This document shows positions 21,061 through 31,139 of a stretch of DNA of 64,000 nucleotides, piece after piece. The stretch is from positions 304,999,468-305,063,467 of the forward strand of contig NC_057861.1 in the NCBI RefSeq assembly GCF_019393635.1, read 5' to 3'. The translations under genes and the position numbers were made by a program. Source of the DNA: Dromiciops gliroides (taxonomy: Eukaryota; Chordata; Mammalia; Microbiotheria; Microbiotheriidae). Position 1 is the first letter of the stretch; each line of letters begins with the position of its first letter. Below the pieces are notes generated by a model. That model did not search any database. It saw only the letters and a list, made by a program, of their open reading frames with translations, and was not told the DNA's origin.

Positions 21061-21189
21061 CCATGAGAAGTTAGGGAGATACATGGTTAATCCTTCACTG
21101 ATATAATATTGAATAAATTAAGAAAATGCTTACCCCAAACTGGTATCTATAGCAATAGCAATTAGTTATAAAAACCCTTTTGGCAAACC

Positions 21190-21645
21190 AGTGTCACACA
21201 GCCACTAAGTGTCAGAGGTGAGATTTGAAATCAGGTCCTCTTGGGCAGCTGTGTGAAGGGTTGCTGAGCCCTTTTCAGGGCTGCTTAGCCACCTTTGTTG
21301 TCCACCTGTCATCCAACTCACCTGTGGCTCCAAGAAGTTATAGTGCGTGCAGCAGTCACACCCCAGTAAAACCATCTCAGCAGACAAGCTAAACCAGGTT
21401 GAATATAACCAGTAGGCCTCAGACCTATCAGTGAGCTAGGGGGATGTCTACCCCAAGCATATGAAGACTTCACACAGTAGAATGGGCGGATGAGAACAAT
21501 TTGTTCCCAAGACAAGTTGTCTTAACTTTTGTCCTGCCACTGGACTTTGATGACTGAAACATAGAGTGAGGCGGATGACTTTGCGCAACTCTGCCTCATT
21601 TCAATCCAATTCACATTCAAGTCAAGACATCACCCTATGATGTAA
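21190..21645 (-). repeat. Unclassified marsupial repeat, copy B (inverted)
   Basis: Minus-strand text runs gacttgaatgtgaattggat, gaggcagagttgcgcaaag, cagtggcaggacaaaag, aattgttctcatccgcccat, gagatggttttactggggtg and agcagccctgaaaagggctc. It is collinear with copy C and extends further into the 3' part than copy A. Confidence 0.68.
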
Positions 21646-22007
21646 TTGAAAACAAAGAACAAATATACATATCCATATATATTTACATACCAATCTGTAA
21701 CAAACATATTTTCTTTGCCTTTCATGTGTAAACAGTGTGTTCTTTTAGTTACAAAGGGCTTGCACATGTTTAATCTCAGACTGTAAGCTTCACAAAAACT
21801 GTGTTCTATTGAAACTGTATATCCTTTACAATGCCGAATATAACACTGTGCTATCAATGAGTGCTTGAAAAGTATTTGTTAAATACAATGAAAATATCTT
21901 CTTTGAGTCTGAAAACAGCACCACCAAGATGGCAAAGACAATCTTATTAACCTATTTTGTAAGTCAGAAAACTGAGACTTCTTTGTGTCTTAAAACTATC
22001 TCTCAAT

Positions 22008-22128
22008 TCAGGAGGACCCAAGTTCAAATCCGACTTCAGACACTTGACACTTACTAGCTGTATGACCCTGGGCAAGTCACTTAACCCCCATTGCCCCACA
22101 AAAACAACAACAAAGAAAACAAAAAAAC
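22008..22128 (+). repeat. WSINE1-like SINE, 5'-truncated
   Basis: Perfect 14-bp target-site duplication, aactatctctcaat at 21994-22007 and 22129-22142. The copy starts at ttcaggaggacc, so the head with the A-box is missing. Confidence 0.94.
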
Positions 22129-22174
22129 AACTATCTCTCAATAGAACAGATGAAGCTAAATTAATGAATTTTTT

Positions 22175-22340
22175 CTAAGCACCAACCTTGGAATTAAGCC
22201 TGAGCTCTGTCTATTAACTAACTAGATGAATATGGACAAGACAATTGACCTCTCTGGTTCTTGGTTACTCATCTGAAAACAATGGGCTCCAACTAGATAA
22301 TAATTAAGGTCTATTTCATTTCTGTGATCTGTGATTACAC
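22175..22340 (+). repeat. MIR/THER-type SINE fragment
   Basis: Blocks tattaactaactagatgaat, ttggttactcatctg and tccaactagataataatt match a decayed sense element. Confidence 0.55.
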
Positions 22341-22489
22341 CTATTAGATGCAAGGCATGCATGGAGAGAAGTTTCCAAAAGTAATAGAAATCTTCCACTG
22401 GCCTCTTCAAACCATCAGTCTTTGGGAATACCGGGAATGATTTTCCAGGAGCCTTCAGGGAGAGAGATCTGTGGAAAATTTATGAAGTC

Positions 22490-23600
22490 AATATATCAGT
22501 TGATCAACCAATATTTGTTAGGCAGCCCTATGGACCAGGTACTATTCTACTGGCTATGTATACAAAAGCAAAACAATCCCTTTCCTCAAGAAATTTAAAT
22601 TCCAATAGGGGAGAGAACACACACCTAATACAAATATGTACAAAACATGTAGAAAATCAATAAAAGGTGGTTTGGGGGAGAAAGATGCTATCCACTGGGG
22701 GAATCAGAACAAGACTCCTTGTAAAGGTTGGTACTTGAGCTATCCTGAAGGAACCCAGAATTGGAGGTGGTGAGGTAAGAGAAAATTTTAGGCATGAGGG
22801 ACAAATGGTGCAAAAGTAGAGATGAGAGATGGAATACCATATATGAGGAGCAGCAGGTAGACTCCCATCAAGTACATGGAAGGGAATAATGTGTAAGACT
22901 AGAAAGATAGGATGGAACCAGGTTGTGAAGAACTTTAAATACCCAAAAGAAGCATTTATATTTGATGCTAGAAGTAAAAGGGAGTCACTGGAGATTATTA
23001 AGTAGGGGAATAAGACAGATTTTCACTGTAGTGACATCAGTTTAGTAGCTGAGTAGAGGATGGAATGGAGAAGGTAGAGATTTATGGCAGGGAGATCAAA
23101 GACCAGACCTGCAATGTGCCAGGTAAGAGACAACAAGGGTTTGAACTAGGGTGGTAACTGTGTGAATGGACAGAATGGGTCAGGTGTGAGAGAGATTTTG
23201 GAGTTTGTGCTTTTTGACTGAGGTAGAAATGACTGGACACATGGTGGTGAGTGGGGATGAGATGTTGAGGTTGTCACTGAGGTTGGGGCTAGAAGGTATT
23301 GCCCTCCACAGAAATAAGGAAGTTTGGAGTAAGTGCATTTGGAGGAAAGGTAATGAGTTCTGTTTGGGGTGTGTTGAGTTTGAGGGGCTTATGGGACAGC
23401 CAGTTCAACTGGTTAAATTGATGGCTGTTGATATCTGAATTCTACTCTGGAAAGAGACTAAGGGTGGGTATATAGACCTGGAGCGACCTGCATAGAAATG
23501 ATAATTGAACCCATGTGAACTGATGAGGTTATCAGAAGAGAGAAGGTGGAGAGAAAAGAGAAGAGCTTAGGACAGAGCCTTGGGGAATACATAAAAATGA
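22490..23600 (-). repeat. L3/CR1-clade LINE fragment
   Basis: Long purine-rich text with the recurring order gaccaggtactattctactgg, gaaatttaaattccaatagg, aggttgtgaagaactttaa, gagtcactggagattatta, aagaccagacctgc and gacagagccttggggaatac. This matches an old CR1-group element seen across mammals; orientation and family name are from memory. No frame is intact. Confidence 0.55.
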
Positions 23601-24765
23601 CAGTAATATTGTGAGATGATCTGCAGTGAAGGACCCTGTTTTTTTCTTTTTTTTAAAGCAGTTATCTAGTTTATTTAGGCATAAGCCTGCAAAAAGTCAA
23701 TGCCACAGCACAACACTTCTCATGAGTGGTGTGCTCACCACTTGTCCAAGGGGCCAGGCTTAACTTAACCCCACAGCCATCAGGAATGAGATGCTTCTCA
23801 GCTATCATATCCTCAAAATGATCAGCATTGAACTTGGTGAAAACCCACTTCTTGGAGATGTGGATCTTATATTCTGGTTGCCAGGGAACTTGAACTTGGC
23901 TCTCTGCAAAGCTTCAATAACACATTCTTTATTCTGGACCTTGGTTGGAATTGACATGATAACTTGACCATTGTGTACACGGGCTACAGTGCCCTGGGGC
24001 TTCCCAAAGGCACCCTGCATGCCAATCTGGAGCCTATCAGCCCCAGCACATGATAACATCTTATTGATGAAGATGACATGAAAAGGATTCAAGCACACAT
24101 GGATATGAAAGCCATCCTTGCCACAACTCTTCACCATGTACTTGTTTTCACAGATCCTAGCAGCCTCCAGGACTTCTGATGACAGCTGCTTATATTCATC
24201 TGACACGCCACACAGTGGAAATTCATCCACTTTGGCTTTCTTTCTACCAATATCGAAGATTTGGATCTTGGCATCAGGAACTCCCCTGCAGAAACGGGAC
24301 TTTGGGTATGGCTTATTTTTACAGTACCTATAACAGCGGGGGGGACAATAGCCTGTATTGCCAGCACCAGCAGGGACTGGGTCTCGCTGCAGGGAAAGGG
24401 CAACCCCATTATTTTCAGCAATGCAATGATCTAAGAAAACTCTGAAGGTCTTATGAACAATGCAATCCATCTACAGTGAAAGAACTGATGGTATTTGAAT
24501 AAAAATTGAAACATATTTTTTTGCTAGTTCATTTATCTGAAGTTTTGTTTTTGTCTATTTTCTTTCACAATCTGGCTAATGTGGAAATATTTTGCATGAT
24601 TGCTTATGTATTGCTTATATTGAATTGCTTGAGTTCTTGGGGGTGGGGCATGGGGAGGGAAGGAGAAAGAGAATTTGGAACACAAAGATTTTTAAAAATA
24701 TTGATGTCAAAATTTGTACTCTACATGTAACTTGGAAAATAAAATTCTAAACAAGATAACAGCAT
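23600..24765 (+). repeat. L1 3' end carrying a nested pseudogene
   Basis: L1 text (gacagtaatattgtgagatg) stops at about 23635 and resumes at about 24413 (cagcaatgcaatgatctaag). It runs to the L1 end (ctacatgtaacttggaaaat, 24760). The intervening segment is the RPL10 processed pseudogene. Confidence 0.8.
23637..24386 (-). pseudogene. RPL10: RPL10 (60S ribosomal protein L10) processed pseudogene
   Basis: Minus-strand translation over 23720-24358 contains [69 protein letters not shown] and [11 protein letters not shown], in the order of the 214-residue eukaryotic uL16/RPL10. Disabling marks: the ATG position reads ata and the leader has indels; two residues (His-Met) after CG are missing; an insertion of about 5 bp after FKFPG shifts the frame (KKWVFTKFN continues in another frame); and part of the VKYIPNRGPLDKW region is deleted. 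There are no introns. A T-run at 23639-23656 is the poly(A) tail of the minus-strand copy, and aataaa lies just before it. Imperfect target duplication: ctgcagtgaagga (23621-23633) and ctgcagggaaagg (24387-24399). An L1-made retrocopy, not functional. Confidence 0.95.
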
Positions 24766-24860
24766 CTACAACACAGGGATGTTGTGAGAATCAAATGAGA
24801 TAATGTGTGCCTAGCACAGTACCTGGCACATGGTAAGTACTATGTAAATCCTTATTTCTT
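24766..24860 (+). repeat. MIR 3' end
   Basis: Blocks gttgtgagaatcaaatgaga, tagcacagtacctggcacat and gtaagtactatgtaaat. Confidence 0.75.
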
Positions 24861-25069
24861 TGTTTTTGTATATCATGGCTACACTGCCCCTGAGTTATGA
24901 GGGCATAAGTTAGGTAGAAAAAGATATGGAAGTTCCTTCCCCTTCTGCCTAGCAACAAAGAAATAGATGTCTATAAGCAGCCTCCTCATTCTCTTCTGCC
25001 AGTTGTTACCCTCTATCAATTTGCCAGCTATAAGTAGAACTCAAAAGTTTCTAAGAAACTTCTCTGATG

Positions 25070-25555
25070 GAGTTGGGGGGAATGTTTGATCCAGTGGTTC
25101 CCCATCAGCTCTAGGATCAAATATAAAATCCTCCATCTAGTTTTTCAAGCCCTCCATATCCTACCTTTCTCCCTCCTACCTCTCCAGTGTTCTTAGACTC
25201 GACTCCTCTTGGAATCTCGAACTGGCAACACTGACTCTTGTTGTTCTGTGTACACAACATTGTATTTCCCGGTTCTGGGCATTTTCACTGACCATCCTCC
25301 ATGCCTGAAATTCTCTTCCCCTTCATCTCTGTCCCTGGAATCTCTGATTTCTTTGAAGACCCAGCTAAAAATCTCACCTCCAATAAGATGTCTTTCCCAG
25401 TCTTCTCTAATGCTGGTGGTTTGCACATTGTTTTGTCTGTTAGAGATGAACTACTTATTTGAGAGCAGGGCTCTTTTTGCCTTTCCTTGTAACCTCAGTA
25501 CTTAGCACAGAGCCTGGCACATAATAGATTCTTAAGAAATGCTTTTTGACTTCTC
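25070..25555 (+). repeat. L2 LINE 3' end
   Basis: Order of agtggttccccatcagct, tcaagccctccatatcc, gaagacccagctaaaaatc, gagagcagggctctttttg and cttagcacagagcctggcac is the L2 3' region. The reading frames here are not genes. Confidence 0.8.
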
Positions 25556-25690
25556 TTGGAATCAAAAGATTGGAGTCAATCCCTACTTTACCACTTATTA
25601 TCCACATCAAGCAAATCATTTCAATTCTATGAGCCTCAGTTGTAAAATAAAGGGTTTAGGTAAGCTCTAAGGCCCTTTCAAGATTTAAAT
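25556..25690 (+). repeat. MIR/THER-type SINE fragment
   Basis: Blocks actttaccacttattatcc, gagcctcagttgtaaaat and ggtaagctctaaggccc. Confidence 0.6.
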
Positions 25691-25922
25691 CATCATGAGG
25701 CAGAAGTAGGAGAAAGCATGTACTTGTGTTGCTTCATAGATTTAAAATTACAAGAGACTTTAAAAGTAATTACCTCCACCCCCTTGACTTTATGGATTAG
25801 AAAACTAAGACCATTGGTGTGCTGGTAAATGTTTAACAACCAGTCATTGAGGGGGGGGGGGGGCAATTTATGTGATGCGATTTTACATTTAATCTGAATT
25901 ATTAACATTTTCTCCATTACTT

Positions 25923-26062
25923 GGGGGGGGGGCAATGAGGGTTAAGTGACTTGCCCAGAGTCACACAGCTAGTAAGTGTCAAGTGTCTGAGGCCAGATTT
26001 GAACTCAGGTCCTCCTGAATCCAGGGCCAGTGCTTTATCCAATATGCCACCTAGCTGCCCCC
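25923..26062 (-). repeat. WSINE1-like SINE with G-run (C-tail on its own strand)
   Basis: Perfect 12-bp target-site duplication, tctccattactt at 25911-25922 and 26063-26074. Instead of a T-run, the antisense 3' end starts with ten G, then caatgaggg. On its own strand the tail is a pure C tract with almost no A. A separate G-run (about 13 G) sits nearby at 25850-25863. Confidence 0.93.
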
Positions 26063-26269
26063 TCTCCATTACTTTTTTAAGTGTAGACATCCAACAAAAT
26101 AATAAATCAAGCCCTGATCAATCAAAATTTAACCACAGTCAGGGTAAGTAGTCAAAAAGTCAATGGCAGAAGTGGAATTCAAACCCAGGTCTTCTGATTC
26201 TCTTGATTTTAAGTCTCACTAAACCATTAGAGTTTAATAAAGATTGATTGCCTTGGTTTGATCTGATTT

Positions 26270-26452
26270 GCTGAGCTCATGCTTCAAGATGAAGAGGGAA
26301 AATTTGAGCTCCCCGCATTTGTGGCGATGGTTGATTTCTCCTGGTCTCACTGTGGTAATAATGCTGTTCATGACTTGTTAACCATATTCCTAGTGGCTCC
26401 AGAGTGCATTGGGTTTAATAGGGTCCAATTTAATGGCTTCTCATGGCTGAGA
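26270..26452. other. Apparently unique sequence, possible conserved element
   Basis: About 180 bp with none of the local repeat families. Contains tgtggtaa (RUNX-like) at about 26351 and gttaac at about 26379. It continues beyond the SINE at 26613-26692. Candidate only, judged by eye. Confidence 0.3.
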
Positions 26453-26468
26453 CAAGCTGTACTTTTTT

Positions 26469-26612
26469 TTTTTTTGGTGGGGCAATTGGGGTTAAGTGAC
26501 TTGCCCAGGGTCACACAGCTATTAAGTGTTAAGTGTCTGAAGCCAGATTTGAACTCAGGTCCTCCTGAATCCAGGGCCGGTGCTCTATCCACTGCACCAC
26601 CTAGCTGCCCCC
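26469..26612 (-). repeat. WSINE1-like SINE
   Basis: Perfect 16-bp target-site duplication, caagctgtactttttt at 26453-26468 and 26613-26628. Mosaic of the two subfamilies (caattgggg with gaatccagg). Confidence 0.95.
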
Positions 26613-26706
26613 CAAGCTGTACTTTTTTGTTCCTGCCTTTCTATGATAAAAAGCACCCAAATGAATATGTTAAACAATGCAAATAAATTATTGAAAGATG
26701 ATCTCA

Positions 26707-26919
26707 GGGGCAGCTAGGTGGCACAGTGGATAAAACACTGGCCCTGGATTCAACACTGGCCCTGGATTCAGGAGGATCTGAGTTCAACCCTTGACACTTA
26801 ACAGCTGTGTGAGCCTGGGCAAGTCACTTAACCCTCATTGCCCTGAAAAAAAGAAAGAAAGAAAGAAAGGAAGGAAGGAAGGAAGGAAGGAAGGAAGGAA
26901 GGAAGGAAGGAAGGAAGGA

Positions 26920-27007
<88 letters not shown>

Positions 27008-27053
27008 GAAAAGAAGGAAGGAAGAGAAAAGAAGGAAGGAAGGAAGGAAGAAA
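26707..27053 (+). repeat. WSINE1-like SINE whose tail is a 200-bp microsatellite
   Basis: Perfect 14-bp target-site duplication, gaaagatgatctca at 26693-26706 and 27054-27067, encloses both the SINE and the (GAAA)n/(GGAA)n tract from about 26851 to 27053. The tract therefore grew from the SINE tail. The body also holds a small internal duplication (acactggccctggattca twice). Confidence 0.95.
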
Positions 27054-27069
27054 GAAAGATGATCTCATT

Positions 27070-27370
27070 GCTGTTGTTGATTCTTTTTTGTTATTTACCT
27101 ATTTTATTAAACCCTCTAAGTCATTCTTTATTTTTCCCCTATCTTTCCTAATTTGGAACTGGAAGAAAATTTGATGAATAGGCAATTGCAACATCATTGA
27201 GGATATTTAAATATTAAGTGTCCTATGACAGGGCACATCTTAGACAATGGTATGAGTTAAAGTGGTGGTATATGTGAAAAAAGAAGAGCTAGCCAGCTTA
27301 GCATTGTTTCTTTCTAGAACTCAGTCATTCTAAATGACTGAACTGGAGATAGGGGAGTCAGGGTTACATC
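27070..27370. other. Unclassified gap
   Basis: A/T-rich, no family or frame recognised. Confidence 0.35.
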
Positions 27371-27555
27371 ATAGGAGAAGAGATTTAGAGCTGGAAGGTA
27401 TCTCAACCTTCTAATTTTACTGGTAGGGAAACTGAGACTGAGAGGTTAAGGGATTTATTTGTCCAGGATCATAAAGCTAGTAAATATATGAGGCAGGATT
27501 AGAACCTAGGTCTTCTTGGATCCACATCTTGCACTCTATTCACTGTGCCACATTG
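27370..27555 (-). repeat. MIR/THER-type core SINE
   Basis: Blocks tagagctggaaggtatctc, tagggaaactgagactg, taagggatttatttgtcc and tagaacctaggtcttcttgg. Confidence 0.72.
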
Positions 27556-27559
27556 GTCT

Positions 27560-27900
27560 CTTGCCTTACCATGTACTTGAATGTAGTTCCTACCCTGGTC
27601 TCCATGCCCTGATCTCTGGACCTGATGCAGATTCTTGTCTAGTCTGTGGTGATCCCTTGCAGTGCCCTGCCCTAGTCTTGATGCAGGGCATTCCCAACCC
27701 CCTATAGTCAGGTCTTCTAAAACAATCTGTCTAATAATCTATTCGATCTCCCTCACTTGGTGCAGGCTGATATTAATACTAGTCATCAGTCTCTTCACAT
27801 AGAGCCCAGAGATGAAGCAGGATTCAGGAATTTGAGTGTAGGTTAGGGTGTGTGGCAAGGCAGGAGGCAGGCCAAGCAGACTGAGTTTAACTCCTTAGCT
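27560..27900. other. Unclassified gap
   Basis: GC-balanced text without a recognised repeat. The 63-codon frame here overlaps the THER copy and has no recognisable domain. Confidence 0.35.
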
Positions 27901-27915
27901 AAAAGAATAGGTCAG

Positions 27916-28054
27916 GGGCAGCTAGGTGGCACAGTGGATAAAGCACTGGCCCTGGATTCAGGAGGACTGGAGTTCAAATCCAGCCTCAGACACTTGATAC
28001 TAGCTGTGTGACCCTGAGCAAGTCACTTAACCCTCATTGCCCTGCAAAAAGAAA
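27916..28054 (+). repeat. WSINE1-like SINE
   Basis: Perfect 15-bp target-site duplication, aaaagaataggtcag at 27901-27915 and 28055-28069. Confidence 0.95.
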
Positions 28055-28399
28055 AAAAGAATAGGTCAGACAATTAACTCATTAGAAGATCCTACTGAAA
28101 CATAGCTTTGATTACTTTACACATGGGGTCTAGTTCCCATGTCAGAGCAGTTGGCCCAACTTAGTGACCCTAAAAATTCTGAATGATCTGAAATGGCTCT
28201 CCAATCACCAGGCTTCTCAGCAAACAGGCAGGTTTCCAAAAATGGACCATCCCAGATGTATTCCTGTCTTGGAAAGGGTATTGCTTTTGTATACTTAAGG
28301 ACAACAACCCCTGTGAGTTCTCTCTATTTTTGCAAAATTCTTAAAAGCTATCCAGTGCTATAAAAAGAAATGCCAACGGGTTTTTCAGCCATAAAAGAA

Positions 28400-28479
28400 T
28401 AAAAATAGGTGAACTTTATGTGGGGCTTTCAGGTTTTCACAAGTACTTTACAGACATTATCTCATTGGAGTCTCATAAC

Positions 28480-28541
<62 letters not shown>

Positions 28542-28700
28542 CAAAATAGGTATTATTATCTCCATTTTACAGAAGAAGAAACTGAAGATCATAGAGGTTA
28601 AGAGACTTGCTTATGATCACATAATATCAGAGGATTTTAACCCAGGCCTTCCTAACTCCAAATTCGGTATTCCATTTACTACACCATGATGCCTCTGTGA
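28400..28700 (-). repeat. MIR-type SINE with (GA)n insertion
   Basis: Antisense MIR blocks (ctttacagacattatctcatt, ccattttacagaagaagaaac, ttaagagacttgctt). A (GA)n tract of about 55 bp at 28483-28537 lies inside it. Confidence 0.78.
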
Positions 28701-29250
28701 GATGTGGAACTACTTTGGTTCATTTGTTACCCCAAGTTTAGGAAACTTCCCCCATCAGGCATGTAAGTCAGCAGTATAAATCACAATTTAGGACTCTTAA
28801 TCATGTGCACATCAGAGCAGGTCCTGCTGCTTATGTGATTCACACATGATCAGATAACCATATCACTCAACTGCCAGGAATTTCATTCCCTCTGGCCTCT
28901 CTAAGATTTTGTGATTCAAAAGAGCCTTATTAAACTTTTAAAAATTCAGACCACACATTGCTCACTGGATGTCTATCATCCCTCCATCATTTGACAAACT
29001 CATTCCTTAATCTTCTGCTTTAAATTTTCCACCTAATCTCATGGTTCTGTTTTTTTTTTTCCTTTTCTTAAGACTGACACAATCCATCCTACTTTATTAT
29101 TATCAGGGAACTGTTAGAAATTTCAGCCACCAGCTCCATACCTCTGACCCCTGCTGAATCTGTAATAAGTTACAAAATTAAATTAAATGCCTTTAATTTT
29201 ATCTGAAGGTCTTTTATTAGAGTGCCTAGTCAACCAAAAACAACTCATTC
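28700..29250. other. Unclassified stretch
   Basis: No clear repeat family or frame. Short T-run near 29050. Confidence 0.35.
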
Positions 29251-29560
29251 TCCAAAAATTAGGAAACAGCTAAATAAACTGTGGCATGTGAACAATCTGG
29301 CCTAATGGATTGAATCCTGGACTTGGAGTCAGGAAGACCTGGTTTCAAATTCTGCCTCTTCCATTCACTAGTTGTGTGACATAATGAGGTCATTTACCTC
29401 TATATGCCCCAGGCATCTACCTCCCTGGTATCTAGCTCCTTAATCATAGGATGAGCTATCTCTATTGATGGGAAGAGTTCAATATTGAGAAATAAACATT
29501 TGTGTGTTTGAGTATGATGAATGTAATGAAATAATATTGTGCCAAGAGAAAAGGGAATAA
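29250..29560 (+). repeat. L1 3' fragment with nested MIR
   Basis: L1 text (ggaaacagctaaataaactg) breaks at about 29280 into a MIR (gtcaggaagacctggtttc, cactagttgtgtgac). L1-like text resumes at about 29505 (gatgaatgtaatgaaat). Confidence 0.55.
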
Positions 29561-29564
29561 GAAA

Positions 29565-29820
29565 AAGTTCAATTCCATAAACATTTACTTAGGGCCTATA
29601 ATGTGCTAAGCAGGTTCTTGTATTACAAAGGGGGGGGCAGGGAGTCCCTACCTCCAGAAGAGCTGACATCCAACTGACTTGGAGTGGAGGTGGGGAGGAG
29701 ATACAGCATGTAGACAGAGAGAAAGGACTAACTATGGGGCAGTTGAGGAAAAGCCTCCCTCTGGTAAGAGTGATATTTGAGCTGTGCTGTGAAGAAAAGA
29801 AATATTCAGAGATTCAGGAT
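29565..29820 (-). repeat. L3/CR1-like fragment
   Basis: Blocks taaacatttacttagggcc, cagggagtccctacctcc, gtgatatttgagctgtgctg. Same family style as 22490-23600. Confidence 0.5.
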
Positions 29821-29823
29821 CAG

Positions 29824-29828
<5 letters not shown>

Positions 29829-29911
<83 letters not shown>
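29829..29911. repeat. (TA)n microsatellite
   Basis: About 41 uninterrupted TA units. Strongly unwinding and cruciform-prone; the Ile/Tyr frame across it is an artefact. Confidence 0.98.
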
Positions 29912-29913
<2 letters not shown>

Positions 29914-30059
29914 CTATATAAAAGAATGTACACAATGACTACAGTAACAAAATCCAGTAATGTTCATATAAAAGAAAAAAGATGAAAAGGGGATATAGAA
30001 AAAAGATGGTTTGTTATTCTTTTGTTAAAGTAAGCAGGCACCTTTTAAAAAGTGTAATA

Positions 30060-30315
30060 ATAATGTTGTTGAGTCATTTAGTTGTTTCCATCTCTTCATG
30101 ACCCCATTTGGGGTTTTCTTGGCAAAGATACTGGAGTGGTTTGTCATTTCCTTCTCCAGCTTATTTTACATATGAGGAAACTGAGGCAAACAGGGTTAAG
30201 TGACTTGCCCAGAGTCACACAACTAGTAAATGTTTGAGGTCGGATTTGAACTCAGCAAGAGTTGTCTTCTTGACTCCAGGCCTGGAATTCTATCCAGTGC
30301 CCCACCCAGCTGCTC
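30060..30315 (-). repeat. MAR1/MIR_Mars-type SINE
   Basis: Complete antisense copy from aatgttgttgagtcat through ccccatttggggttttcttg to ccacccagctgctc. Confidence 0.88.
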
Positions 30316-30324
30316 TAGCTGGCA

Positions 30325-30560
30325 TTTATATAGCATTTTAGGTTTGTAGAGTACTTTATAAATATCATCTTACTTTATGCTTTCAACAACCCTGAGGGTA
30401 GGTGCTATTAATATCTCCATTCTACAGATAAGAAAACTGAGGCAGACTGCAGTAAAGTGATTTGCCCAAGGTCATATAGATATCTGAGGTCAGATTCAAA
30501 TGCAAGTGTCCCTGACCCCAAATCCAGCAATCTATGCACTGTGCTATCTAGCTGCCTTAA
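30325..30560 (-). repeat. MIR-type SINE
   Basis: Blocks tatagcattttaggtttg, tctacagataagaaaactg, tgatttgcccaaggtcat and cactgtgctatctagctgcc. Confidence 0.75.
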
Positions 30561-30564
30561 ATAG

Positions 30565-30945
30565 TTTGAAGTTTGTGGTCCATCTATGGGTTTGTTTTTG
30601 GGGTTTTTTCATTTTTATTTAAATTCCACTAAAGTTCTGCTCTAATGTCTTATTGTGGCTTGGAGGTGACCCTGGGTTCCAGAAGGGCATGCCAGATTCT
30701 ACTAACATTTAAAGATTTTAAATAAGATGAGTAACATCTGGAGCCTGAGCACTAGCCCACTCAGTAACCAGAAGGTCACCCCTAGGACAGCTAATGGGAA
30801 TTAAATATTTCAGCCAAAATGGCCTTTAAGGGCCGTCTCCTAAATTATAGACTCTGGGAATGTGATGTTTTTTGATGGATAAAGTACCCAATGAATACAG
30901 AAGTCCTTGAAGAGTTGCTTATTTGAGTGTTTATGTTTGTTAATG
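30565..30945. other. Unclassified stretch
   Basis: No repeat, frame or RNA motif recognised in about 380 bp. Confidence 0.35.
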
Positions 30946-30964
30946 GTTATTAAGTTTAATAACA

Positions 30965-31113
30965 GGGCAGCTAGATGGCGCCGTGGATAGAGCACCGGCC
31001 CTGAAGTCAGGAGTACCTGAGTTCAAATCTGGCCTCAGACACTTAACACTTACTAGCTGTGTGACCCTGGGCAAGTCACTTAACCCCAATTGCCTCACTA
31101 AAAAAAAAAAAAG
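30965..31113 (+). repeat. WSINE1-like SINE
   Basis: Perfect 16-bp target-site duplication, attaagtttaataaca at 30949-30964 and 31114-31129. Low divergence from the inferred subfamily sequence suggests a fairly young insertion. Confidence 0.96.
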
Positions 31114-31139
31114 ATTAAGTTTAATAACAAAAGCTTATT

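Noticed and set aside
23805..24470. 221-codon minus-strand frame as a gene
   Set aside because: The middle is RPL10-like but the N-terminal part is antisense L1 sequence, the C-terminal part is frameshifted, and a poly(A) relic and target duplication mark a processed pseudogene.
26835..27068. Long Phe/Ser/Leu, Lys/Glu/Arg, Pro and Glu frames (also 3360-3842, 40423-40677, 62901-63216)
   Set aside because: Products of microsatellites and homopurine or homopyrimidine tracts.
29829..29911. (TA)n tract as a replication origin or regulatory element
   Set aside because: A plain microsatellite without supporting context.
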